A DNA stretch of 64,000 bases from Alopecurus myosuroides (Eukaryota; Streptophyta; Magnoliopsida; Poales; Poaceae), in NCBI GenBank assembly GCA_028641055.1, contig CM054062.1, positions 186,681,958-186,745,957 on the forward strand. Reading direction: 5' to 3'. A program made the translations under genes and the position numbers. The notes under the pieces were generated by a model, which saw nothing but the letters and a program-made list of their open reading frames with translations, ran no database searches and was not told the origin of the DNA. This document shows positions 33,014 to 42,506 of this stretch, piece by piece; the stretch's first letter is position 1; each line of letters starts with the position of its first letter.

Positions 33014-34294
33014 TGAAAGTAAAGTATGGGCACCTAGAGGGGGGTGAATAGGTGCTACGACTAATTTTAATTTTTATTTCACAATTAGGCTTGACACAAA
33101 GGTAAATTCTCTAGATAATGGAACTATGGTGAATTTATCTATATGACAAGGATAACACAATCACAATACAAGTATGAGTAAAGGGAGAAGGGAACGAGGT
33201 AACCGATATGAAGCACGCGGAGACACGATGTAATCTCGAGTTCCTCCTTATTAAGGGAGTACGTCTCATTGGAGGGGTGTGAGCTCGCCACAAAGGCCTA
33301 CTCAACGCCACAAAGGCCTCACCCTATTCTCCGATGAACCCCGCCAGAAAGGCCTAGCCCATATTCCACTATTGATCCCCTTTGAGGCGGGAATCGAATC
33401 CTTTACAAACAACTTGGGGCACACACCCACAACCAAATTGGGGGCTCCCAACAATCTTGAATCACCAACAAGTAGCAAGATGCCTAGGTTCTCCATAAGA
33501 GGAAACCCTAGGCTAGATCCCTCGAGCTAGAGAGGGGGAAATGAAGAACGGCTCGGTGAAGATGTAGATCGGGGCCTTCTCCTTCAATCCTCCAAAGATC
33601 TTCGAGTTTGGTGGGAGGGATTGGGAGTTATTGAGGATTTGGTGAGCTCTTAAATGCTATTGAATTCCAAGGGGAAGAACTAGAGCTCAAGGTGGAAGAG
33701 GAGGGGTATTTATAGCCCCTCCTCAAAACTAGCCGTTTTGAAGGAAAAAGGGTACCGGAATATGTGGTCCAAATTTGGACCGGAATATCCGGTTTGCAGA
33801 TCTACTCGAAACCGTTGACTTCAATCGGAATATGAGGCTGCCTTTGAATAATCCGAAACAAATAATTCGGCTCATCTCTGTCCCGCGCAGGCAACTGGAC
33901 CGGATATTCCGGCTCCTCCGGAATAATCTAGTACCAATAATCCGGTTCCTTTCTGTTAGTTTTATCTCCAGTCCTTAGCCGTTTTCGAGCAAAATCTCCA
34001 CAACCGGAATATCCGGTATGAGATGAATAATCCGGTACCAATAATCCGGCTCATCTTTGTCCCGAAAAAGGACCAAAACTATCCGAACCTGAATATCCGG
34101 TTGCCCAGAATAATCCGGTTAGAACAATCTGGTTGGCTTCTGTCCCAAATCTCTTAGGCCAATCTTCACCGATCTTTTCGGTGATTGATGCTAATTTTAA
34201 GTGTAACACCTGCATACTAAACACCTCGATAAATAATGTACTTAGTATTGTTAAATAACACACAAAACACCGGGAAAAACGAAATGCACTTTCA
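33014..34294 (-). repeat. 5' LTR of element A, complete
   Basis: This LTR of 1,281 bp reads on the plus strand TGAAAGTAAAGTATGGG to ATGCACTTTCA. It carries CCGGAATATCCGG and CCGGATATTCCGG units at 33,755-34,130. A TATA-like TATTTATAG (plus strand, 33,709-33,717) reads CTATAAATA on the minus strand and lies just downstream of the palindrome array, as in B. Confidence 0.92.
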
Positions 34295-34299
34295 ACAAG

Positions 34300-34910
34300 T
34301 TCAACTCGCTCCACCGGATCCTCTTCGCGGACGTGCCCCGCCCACCGGGTCTGTCGCCTGGAACCTTCTGCTGGCTGCGAAGACGTGAATCAGTAGTAAG
34401 AGGTGGTGGACTAGATTTTCTCCTTCGGCGACCTCGAGTCAGCCAAGAGCCTCCCACATATCGGCGTGGTCATACAACCTTCTCCGCCTTCTCAGACAGC
34501 AAGCGCGTGCACGCCGCTAAACCCGGAGTACTCGAGCATCCCGGTTTCAATGAAGGCGAGGTGGCCGTTGTAGTCTTGTCGGAGCAGAAGGTCTCCAACA
34601 CCAAGAAGCAAGTTCATCCATGACACGCGGGGCGCCAAGTCGCAGCAGAGGTTGCCGCCCTCCTCCCCGCACGCTTCCCTTCTCTTCCTCTGGCAAGGTG
34701 CTGGTGCTCGTCGCCGTCACGCTCGCCTCGCTGTCCACCGTGTCAGGTACAAGAAGCGGGTGTCCATCTCCGGCCCAGGCGAGTGCCGGTTGAGTACGTC
34801 AATGAAGGCGAGGACGGTGCGGCACCGCTCATCTGGGTGCTGCCCAAGTTCACCATGAAGGTTATCTCCTCCGACGGCGACAATGATGGCGCAGGCCCGA
34901 TATACTGAAT
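34300..34910 (+). pseudogene. Gene fragments carried by the Helitron, unidentified
   Basis: This GC-rich, exon-like DNA contrasts with the AT-rich tail after 34,920. Short open stretches include FNSLHRILFADVP (34,302 on) and IWVPL-like coding near 34,830-34,860, but no frame stays open and I do not recognise the source genes. The 14-mer TCAATGAAGGCGAGG occurs twice (about 34,547 and 34,799), so the pieces may be rearranged or duplicated exons. Gene fragments are common cargo of grass Helitrons; that this is captured DNA is inference. Confidence 0.35.
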
Positions 34911-35795
34911 TGGTACAACCGTCCAAGATAAATTATGGTTTTACAAGAGACGGTAGATGGCAGCATGTTGTTATACTTGAGATTTTTTATGCATTATTAT
35001 CCACTCACGTTTGGTACAGGCACGCATCATGTCTGTCAAGCTCATATGTTCAAAAGGAGCTCTCGAGACATAGTCTATGTTTAGGAGCATCTTACAGCGG
35101 CTATGTCAAATATGAAGAGGTCTGTTCACATTAACGGAGCACTATGAACTTCGGAAGTGAACACGGTTGCCTTATCATTGGTTACCGTTTATGGTGAACT
35201 CTCGGAAACAAGCTCTTCACTTGCGTATGGACAGCACACAACATTTGTAGGTCTCGCGTGCAAAAAGCGGAAATCCCTCATTCATCAAATTTCTTTAGGA
35301 TGCGTACATACATGTGCGGTCCTTGTCATTTTATGCTCTCAATAACATATCAACTGATAAAGGTAATGGCTGTTTACACTTGGTGAATTAACAGGAATGG
35401 TAATTTCGATATTTAAATTAACCAATTTTGGATGTTGAAGATTAACATGTCATTTATAAACGGTGCGATATGTGAATGTAGCTCCTTTTCATTTCCTTCT
35501 ATTAGTGTATGAAGGGATGCACATGTCTTTGTGGTTAAAAAGAGACTGCAATGGACATCAACACAAAACTAATGCATCCAAGCCAGTTATTACATGCTTT
35601 TATAATTTTTTGGATAAAGCATGCTTTTATAATTGAAGTGCAGAACTTTGTACATGTACTTATTTTATGTTTAACACTGTCAGTAAATACATTACATTGT
35701 TGATGTTTTGAGTAGTGTCTCAATAAGTGAGAGAATATCGTAATGCAACCAAATGTGGTCTTGGGCCACCAGATTAGTAAGTGTGATTTTTTACT
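34911..35795. other. AT-rich Helitron interior, nothing identified
   Basis: No coding frame, RNA gene or further repeat was recognised between the gene fragments and the terminal hairpin. Confidence 0.4.
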
Positions 35796-36104
35796 CCCGG
35801 TGCAACACACGGGCACGTTTTGCTAGTGAATTCTAATAAACATATAAGCATTTCCTAGAAAATCATCCAGAAAACATTGCAACAACTCATTTGTGGTTTC
35901 TAAAATTTTTAAGACGTACGCAACGTTGGACAAAAATAGCGAAACCACTTAGCCAATATATGGCTGCACGTAGCTACGGTGTTGGGCTGCTGAAAAGAAT
36001 GGCCCAATGCAAAAACTAGGCCTATATAACCTATTGGGCCGAAAAGCCCAAAAACTGCTCGAGCGCGCGAGGGACCTAGGATTACGAAAGCTAGGGCGCC
36101 CTAT

Positions 36105-36389
36105 GAGCAAGTTTAATAGTAGAGTCAAGCGTTGGCTATAAGAAGTTGCCATGTCACTTATAGTCAACCTTATAGCTAACATGTACAATAGCTAGTCATA
36201 TAAAGATGTTACTTTATTAGGATATGGCTCACCTCTCACTCTCACAAAGTGCTTAGGAGCATGTGCTGCAGCTGACTCTTGCATTAGAGCCCACCTCACT
36301 TCTCTTTCCTCTTCTCTCTCCTCCATGTCATCCAAAATATATTATTCTAACCCTTATAGCCTACTGACATAAGCTTATTGTACTTGCTG
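36105..36389. mobile_element. Small MITE with GAGCAAGT termini
   Basis: The left end GAGCAAGTTTAATAG (36,105-36,119) is an imperfect inverted copy of the right end TTATTGTACTTGCTG (36,375-36,389). The interior is AT-rich, has repeated GCTATAAG/CTTATAGC motifs, and has no ORF. No clear TSD was found, so the superfamily is open. Confidence 0.45.
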
Positions 36390-36499
36390 ATATAAGCATT
36401 TTCCCTAGGAAAAGTCTTCCCTCTCGGAAGAAAACGGAAGGGCAAAACGAGCGCACGCGAGAGCGACACGTGGCAGACTCGTACGCGAGGGAATAGACG

Positions 36500-36512
36500 G
36501 AGGGAGTACACA
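36500..36512. other. Isolated Stowaway-like terminus
   Basis: ACGGAGGGAGTAC matches one Stowaway end, but no partner end lies within a few hundred bases upstream. It may be a remnant. Confidence 0.25.
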
Positions 36513-36530
36513 TATTTCTTTTTAGATCCG

Positions 36531-36550
36531 TTTTTTTCAAAACGAAATAT
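36531..36550. repeat. Outer piece of the left TIR of a foldback element, cut by D
   Basis: TTTTTTTCAAAACGAAATAT continues on the other side of element D (48,670 onward). Together they match the inverted right TIR at 49,553-49,680. The last five bases are D's target site. Confidence 0.7.
36546..36550. repeat. Left target site duplication of element D (AATAT)
   Basis: AATAT precedes the left LTR; an identical AATAT follows the right LTR at 48,665-48,669. Confidence 0.9.
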
Positions 36551-37093
36551 TGTCGGATATATACCAATTAGGGGTATATCAGATGGTGTCCTAAAGTGCC
36601 GGATTACCAGGGTGGCCTGAATGGTAATGGATTACGGTCCATTAGGCGGCCCAGTAAGCTGGCGTGCAGAACCCGGATTCTAGAAGAACCTGGACCACGG
36701 CCCACGTGGTTTGGCTTGGAGTAGAAGGCGGATTCTTACCTTCCAAGTTAGAACTTACCGTAGTCTTCTAGGTTTCCTTTTCTGTAAGACCTAACCCGGC
36801 TATTATATAAAGTCGAACGGGAGATAAGAAAGAGGACAATAAGCTAGAAGCTAACTTGCCGAGAGGTTAATCCTTGTCGAGTAGCTAAATCTAACTCACA
36901 TTGTACTTTGTATACTTCAGGCTTCAGCCCTGGTTTAGTGAGATTGCAGGAGTAGGAACGCCGCCTAGTTGCGACTTAACGAACCTGGGTAAAACCTTGG
37001 TGTCATTGTTCGTCATACTACCACGTCCCCCCACGTCTCTATCAGTAGTCTCATGGCACCCCCGTCTATGAATTCTACTACGATGTCTCGATA
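36551..37093 (+). repeat. 5' LTR of element D
   Basis: This LTR of 543 bp begins TGTCGGATATA and ends TCGATA; the right copy ends TCGACA, which restores the TGTCG/CGACA inverted repeat. TATATAAAG at 36,805-36,813 (context CGGCTATTATATAAAGTCG) is the probable TATA box. Confidence 0.92.
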
Positions 37094-37094
37094 G

Positions 37095-37118
37095 TTGACG
37101 CCCACCGTGGGGCCAGCG
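37095..37118 (+). promoter_or_regulatory. Primer binding region of element D
   Basis: TTGACGCCCACCGTGGGGCC starts one base after the LTR. Related gypsy elements have TTGGCGCCCACCGTGGGGCC here, so one base is changed. The tRNA was not identified. Confidence 0.55.
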
Positions 37119-39581
37119 ACGTCAGGCGTTATGTTTCGATCGGGGATACTCGGCGGAATTGGCAGTACTATAACTGTCGGAAGCCTGGAATTCGACAACG
37201 ACGTCGGGCGCTTCCTCGACAATGGATCGTACATGCCAGCACGGAATCATCTGGTAAGTGCATGCGTTTTACCGATTGGATCTGCAAACATCTTTATAGG
37301 ATTAACTGTAAAGGCAATGGGATTCTGTGGTGGAAGAAAATTTATCCCATCCGCCCTATACCCAGTCGAAGAAGACTATGACGCCGGATTTTGCTCAGAT
37401 CGCCGATATCATGTTGGATCGCACTTTATCGGTATGGTGCAATCCGAGATCGCCGAAAACACGGATGAATACAATCCTGTGGAATAGGCAGAAAACAACA
37501 ATCGCACAATAGAGGTGGAAGATCGGGCATCCGTCAATATGACGACAAACTCGGAAACTGACTCTGTATTAGCCGCCATTGAGGCGAGATTGGAATCAGA
37601 ACCCAGATCAGATGAATTCATTTCCGAAGATGAAGACGCTTTCGAAAGAAATGTCAAATCCTTTCAAGAAGGGTTCCACAGAGTACTAATGGCAAAACCG
37701 GCTGAAAACACGGATGCGAAAGTCAGGAAAGCCCTAGAACACCTCCGCCAGATGAGGAAAGAGAGGAAGGGGAAACCACTCCAACATACCCGGATGTCAA
37801 GGAATTGACAGAGGATGAACCTGGTAAAAAACCTCCCTTTTCCAAGAAAAAACACAAAGCTTCCAAGAAACCCCAGTACAAGCTCCGGAAGAAAAAACTG
37901 GCTGATCCAGCCAACGAAAACCCGAAAGCAGGAGGAGGAAGTGGAGTTAAGCCTGCACAAAAGAAAGTGAAGGAAATCTCTGTTCCGCCAATGTTAGAAT
38001 AGGACGAACAAGATCTACTTCAAACACCAGTGGGACCTCACGAACCCCCTGAAGTGCTGGAAGCCAGGAGACAAGATCTCCAACGGCAACAACAACATCT
38101 ATTCTGAACTCGAGAACATCTCCAGAAAACCCAAGCGGACATTAAGTTAAAGCAGGAAGAAATCGAGGAGTACGAGAGAAGGAATATATCTGGCATTAAA
38201 CCTACACGGTTACCCGGAATCGCAAGACTGAAAGTACTGCCGCCAAAGGAACGGTTTCAAAACCCGGCCTGGCAAAGGCAAGTAAACGACACAGATGCCA
38301 GGGGCGAACCTATATACAAAACCGCAGCAGAAAACACGGAAGCCGCGTTCGCCGTCCTCAACAATGACATGTACTCCAATGGCGAAAAACTTCAAGGTTG
38401 TATGCCTTCATAAGAAAGGAATTGCAAAAGCAACAGCGAGGACAAGCAAGACCAGGGAAGTTGCATGACGACTCGACCCTATGCAAAACAGCTACTTGCG
38501 CCGCTGGAGCACCTGGACCTGAAGAACCTGGAGATTCAAGTAATTCGAAAGAGAAGAAAGGAGATCCGAGAAAGGACAAGAAAAAACCCGATAATAAGGA
38601 TGCATCGTCCAGAACCGGATCCCATCTGCCGAAAGATGGAATTAACCCCCGAGATCGGGAGGAACAAAATCGAAAGGACGGAAAAGCAATGCCACCTCCG
38701 AGACGCCCTGCTGAGAAAGCCGGAAGACATGACATTCCTCACAGGCGTGAGAGATCCCGTACACCCCCTAGGAATAAGGAAAGACACAGGAGTAGAACTC
38801 CACCTTATCCCAAAGGGCATGATAACGGAGAAAATAGAGAGAATCCCAGAAAAGCGCGCTCGCACAACAATGGAAAAGAAAGGAGTAGATCCCCTTCTAT
38901 CCATTCAGCCGGTAGATACTCCGCACACATCGATAGAGCGGAAAGAGAAGATCTATATTTCGGACCTAAGTGTTTCACTGACAGGATCCGAAGAATAACT
39001 CTACATTATGGCTTCGCCAAGGTTGGTCCAACATGTCAAAAATATACCGGTAGCACAAACCCGGATACCTGGCTCTCAGGCTATTACACAGCCGTCCAGA
39101 TTAACAATGGGACAGATTTAGAGGCAGTAAAATTCCTCCCCTTATGTTACTGGATGGAGCCAGAGATTGGATCAACGTGCTTCCGTCAAGAACTGTCGAT
39201 AGCTGGGATGATATGGCTAGAGTTTTTACTCAGCATTTTCGGGGAGCGTACAAACACCCCAACAGCATCAACCAGCTAAACCGCTGCACCCAGTTTGAAG
39301 ATGATCCATACGTGGACTTTATCTCAAGGTGGACTGCAATGAAAAACAGCTGCTCTCGAGTAACTGACGTACAAGCAATGCATGCTTTCGTCAATGGCTT
39401 AAAACCCGGACTCGTACCGTTCATGATCGGTTTAAAAAAGCACAAAGATCTCGGATCTATGCTTACAACCGCAAATGAGTACGCAGCGGCCGAAGACGAC
39501 ATCAGAGCGAGAGGTGGAAATATCGACACTTTGATTCAAGCCAAAAAGACCCTTCGTCCTGAGAAAAAAGCAACTCCATAA
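37119..39581 (+). pseudogene. Gag region of element D, several frames
   Basis: The leader and N-terminal gag are broken among frames at 37,095-37,487, 37,515-37,808 and 37,805-38,002. From 38,398 a charged linker rich in Arg/Lys/Asp/Pro (RSRTPP repeats) leads into the gypsy gag core (FGPKCFTDRIRRITL, TWLSGYYTAVQINNG). A frameshift at about 39,140 moves the core to 39,144-39,581 (LLDGARDWINVLP, WDDMARVFTQHFRGAY, AMHAFVNGLKPG), the part matching the retrotransposon gag family. It ends at TAA 39,579-39,581. No zinc knuckle was recognised. Confidence 0.8.
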
Positions 39582-40772
39582 GCACAGCAAAATCCCAAAG
39601 AAGTTAACATAGCCTTTGGAAGAGAAAATGGTAACAAATGGAAAGGACGAAGCACAGAACCGATCGCTTACACAAAAGAAGAGTGGGAAAGAATTAAGTC
39701 GGAAAACTGTGTCCACCATTCGCAATTCAGCAAACCCACCCACACCAACGCATAGTGCCGACTCAACAAGCATATGAAGGGCAGTGCAGGATCCGGAAGC
39801 AAAGGGAAGAATTCCAAAAGGAAATTATCCAAGCAAAAGGCGGAAGCTGAAAAAGAAGACAGTGAAGCGGACACTGATGAAAAAAATCCAAGAACAACAG
39901 CGAAAAGGCAAGCCTAAGTTTCCGAGAGTTGACGGAGAATGCAACCTAACTTTCCTGGCAACTCCCTCGGCAAAGGTGGCAAAGAGAACACTTCGAGGAA
40001 TAAACGCGGTTGTCCCACCAACCCCTAAATTCTTGAAGTACTCAAACACACCAATTACCTGGGATCAGTCTGATCATCCCGGAAACATCCCAGAACTCGG
40101 CACGCAAGCTCTAGTTGTAAGTCCTATTGTTCAAAACACTAGGCTAAAAAGAGTGCTGATGGATGGAGGATCCAGCATCAACATAATGTACCTGGATACA
40201 TTGAACCATCTGCGAATCTCCAAGACCCAGCTCAATCATAGCAACATACGTTTTCACGGCATCGTTCCTGGCAGGCAAGCATGATCCCTAGGAGAAATTT
40301 CCCTAGACGTAACCTTTGGAGAGAAAGAACATTTCCGGCAGGAAAAAGTATCCTTCGAGGTTGTGCCGTTCGAAAGCGTGTATCACGGAATACTCGTACG
40401 TCCAGCTTTCGCCAAGTTCATGGCAAGATCATGTTATATCTATAACAAGCTGAAAATTCCAGGGCCAAAAGGAGGAGTAATCGCCATAAATGGAGACTTC
40501 AAATTGGCAAACAAGCTGTAAAAAGAAAACGCTCTTTGCGCAGAAAAGGTGATAGCAAAGGAAGAACTGAAGGAGCTGGCAAAATAAGTATCGCCAACAG
40601 AAATGCCGGCAGGAAAAGAAAGCCGGAAGTCGGCAGACAGCTTTAAAGCTTCCGAGAATACAAGACAGGTTATCCTAGACCCAAAGATCCGACAAAGTTT
40701 GTCGTAGTGGAAACTAGCATGACCGACAAATAGGAAAACGAGCTCATTATTTTTGCATGGTGTCCAGCGGAC
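39582..40772 (+). pseudogene. Protease region of element D, with stops
   Basis: The frame 39,784-40,284 contains the retropepsin-like motif VLMDGGSSINIMYLDTL (about 40,156-40,206). The catalytic position reads DGG rather than the common DGGSS/DSG context seen across gypsy proteases, which is acceptable for Tat elements. TGA at 40,282-40,284, TAA at 40,519-40,521 and TAA at 40,585-40,587 interrupt it. The segment up to RT continues the same type of linker (VSFEVVPFESVYHGILVRP). Confidence 0.7.
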
Positions 40773-42120
40773 ATGCCAGGCGTACCCAGGGAATTTGCTG
40801 AGCACCAACTCAAGGTAATTCCAGGATCTAAAACCGTCAAACAAGGTCTCCATCGATTTGACGGAAGAAGACGGAAGACTATTGGCAAGGAAATTATCCG
40901 GCTATTTGCACCTGATTTTATCCGGGAACTTATACATACTGAATGGTCTGCAAACCCAATATTAGTCCCGAAGAAAGATAGTATTGTTCTTAGGATGTGT
41001 ATAGATTACACCGGCCTGAACAAATTGTGTCCAAAAGATAGATTTGCGTTACCGCGAATCGATCAAATAATAGATGCCACTGCTGGCTCCGAGCTTGTAT
41101 GCTTTTTGGACGCTTATTCCGGGTACCATCAAATACGTATGAAGGAAGAAGACCAAATCAAAACCTCCTTCATAACCCCATATGGAACATACTACTACAT
41201 AACCATGCCTTTTGGCCTGAAGAACGCAGGTGCAACTTACCAGCGTTGCATGCAAAGATGTTTGCATAGTCAGATTGGCAAAAATGTTCACGTTTACATG
41301 GACGACATGGCCGTCGTTTCCAAGAAAAAGGACACGCTCCTTGAAGATTTGCGAGAAACCTTCAAAAATTTGCGCACTTATAAAATGAAGTTGAATCCAT
41401 TGAAGTGCGTATTCGGGGTTCCCTCAGGAAAACTTCTGGGTTTCACCGTTTCTCACAGAGGAATAGAAGTAAACCCGGAAAAGATCAAGGCAATCCTAAA
41501 CATCTCAAGACCTACGTGCTTAAAAGATGTACAAAGATTAACGGGTTCTGTAGCTGCCGTCAGCAGGTTTATAAGCTGGCTGGGAGACAAAGCTCTGCCA
41601 TTATACAAATTGTTGAAGAAATCCGACAAATTTGTGTGGACAGAAGAGGCGGATGCAGCATTAACCCAGTTAAAAGAAAGCTTGATGAAAGCTCCGATTT
41701 TGGCATCACCAAAAGACGAAGAACCCATGTTATTGTACCTCACAGCAACAAACAGGGTTATCAGCGCAGTGATAGTTGTGGAAAGGCGGAAAGGCGAGCA
41801 AACCATACCAGATCAACATCCGGTGTATTATGTAAGTGAAGTTTTTTCCTAGTCCAAGCAAAGATACCCGCACTATCAAAAACTGGCATATGGCGTATTT
41901 TTCGCATCTCGAAAACTCCGTCATTACTTCCAAGGACATTCCATAACAGTGGTATGCAAAGCACCACTAGGGGATATAATCAACAATGCGGACGCAACAG
42001 GCCGAGTAGCCAAATGGGGCATCGAGTTGGTTGCGTTCGACATTAAGTACCAACCCCGGGCGGCAATAAAATCACAGGTGTTGGCAGATTTTTTCGCTGA
42101 CTGGACAGAAGCAATGAAAA
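40773..42120 (+). pseudogene. Gypsy reverse transcriptase and first RNase H of element D
   Basis: The RT frame is open from upstream of 40,773 to a TAG at 41,850-41,852. Motifs: CIDYTGLNKLCPKD, FLDAYSGYHQI, MPFGLKNAGATYQR, and the catalytic YMDDMAVVS (about 41,297-41,323). The connection and RNase H continue in the same frame after the stop (YPHYQKLAYGVFFASRKLRHYF, LADFFADWTE). The stop lies where gypsy elements have a short spacer between VYYVSEVF and the next block, so it is a point mutation. RT copies the element RNA; RNase H removes the template. Confidence 0.9.
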
Positions 42121-42506
42121 ATACACCAATGCCGGAGTCAGAATACTGGGTTATGCACTTTGATGGATCCAAGATGAAGGAAGACGCTGGACCTGGTGTA
42201 GTCCTAAAATCCCCCAAGGGAGACACAATGGAGTATGTATTACAAATATACTTCAACGCCAGCAATAATGTGGCAGAATATGAAGCTTTGCTTCATGGCT
42301 TGCATGTTGCAAAAGAAATAGGTGGCAAACGCATCTTATGCCATGGTGACTCAGATTTGGTACAACATCAGCTCAACCAAACATGGGACGCTAAAAGCCC
42401 CATCATGGCCGAATATAGGAGAACAGTGGACGAGTTTGCAATTTGCTTCCTGGGATTTGAAGTAATTCATGTCAAAAGGGAAGAAAATTGGAACGCGACG
42501 CATTAG
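42121..42506 (+). pseudogene. Second (archaeal-type) RNase H of element D
   Basis: This domain lies after the retroviral RNase H and before integrase: WVMHFDGSKMKEDAGPGVV, YFNASNNVAEYEALLHGLH and CHGDSDLVQHQLN give the D-E-D pattern (D of FDGS, E of NVAEYEA, D of GDSDL) of cellular-type RNase HI. Tat-lineage gypsy elements carry such an added domain. A frameshift at about 42,490 separates it from integrase. Confidence 0.75.

Larger units (their letters stand above)
2269..34294 (-). mobile_element. Copia element A (sirevirus-like), outermost of the nest
   Basis: This is a Ty1/copia element on the minus strand. Its 5' LTR is on the right (33,014-34,294) and its 3' LTR, missing about 261 bp through the G1 insertion, is on the left (2,269-3,264). 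Without element B and its TSD copy it would be about 11.9 kb. Gene order on the minus strand is gag, coiled-coil extension, protease, integrase, RT, RNase H, accessory gene, 3' LTR. The long gag, the repeated polypurine tracts, the third gene and the GC-palindrome-rich LTR are sirevirus features. All reading frames are damaged. The right flank ACAAG (34,295-34,299) is the expected TSD; the left copy is outside the window. Confidence 0.88.
34295..35826 (+). mobile_element. Helitron 3' part, cut by element A
   Basis: The right end shows the Helitron 3' hallmark: a short hairpin CCCGGTGCAACACACGGG (35,796-35,813), then about 9 bases, then CTAG (35,823-35,826) followed by T. Grass Helitrons often end in CCCGTGCAACGCACGGGC...CTAGT. 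Helitrons leave no TSD. The 5' end is not seen and probably lies left of element A, outside the window. No Rep/helicase is visible, so this would be non-autonomous. Confidence 0.55.

Noticed and set aside
37664..37960. Minus-strand hydrophobic ORF of 98 codons in the gag region of D
   Set aside because: Antisense shadow of a Lys/Pro-rich gag linker, which reads as Phe/Leu-rich on the other strand; not a membrane protein gene.
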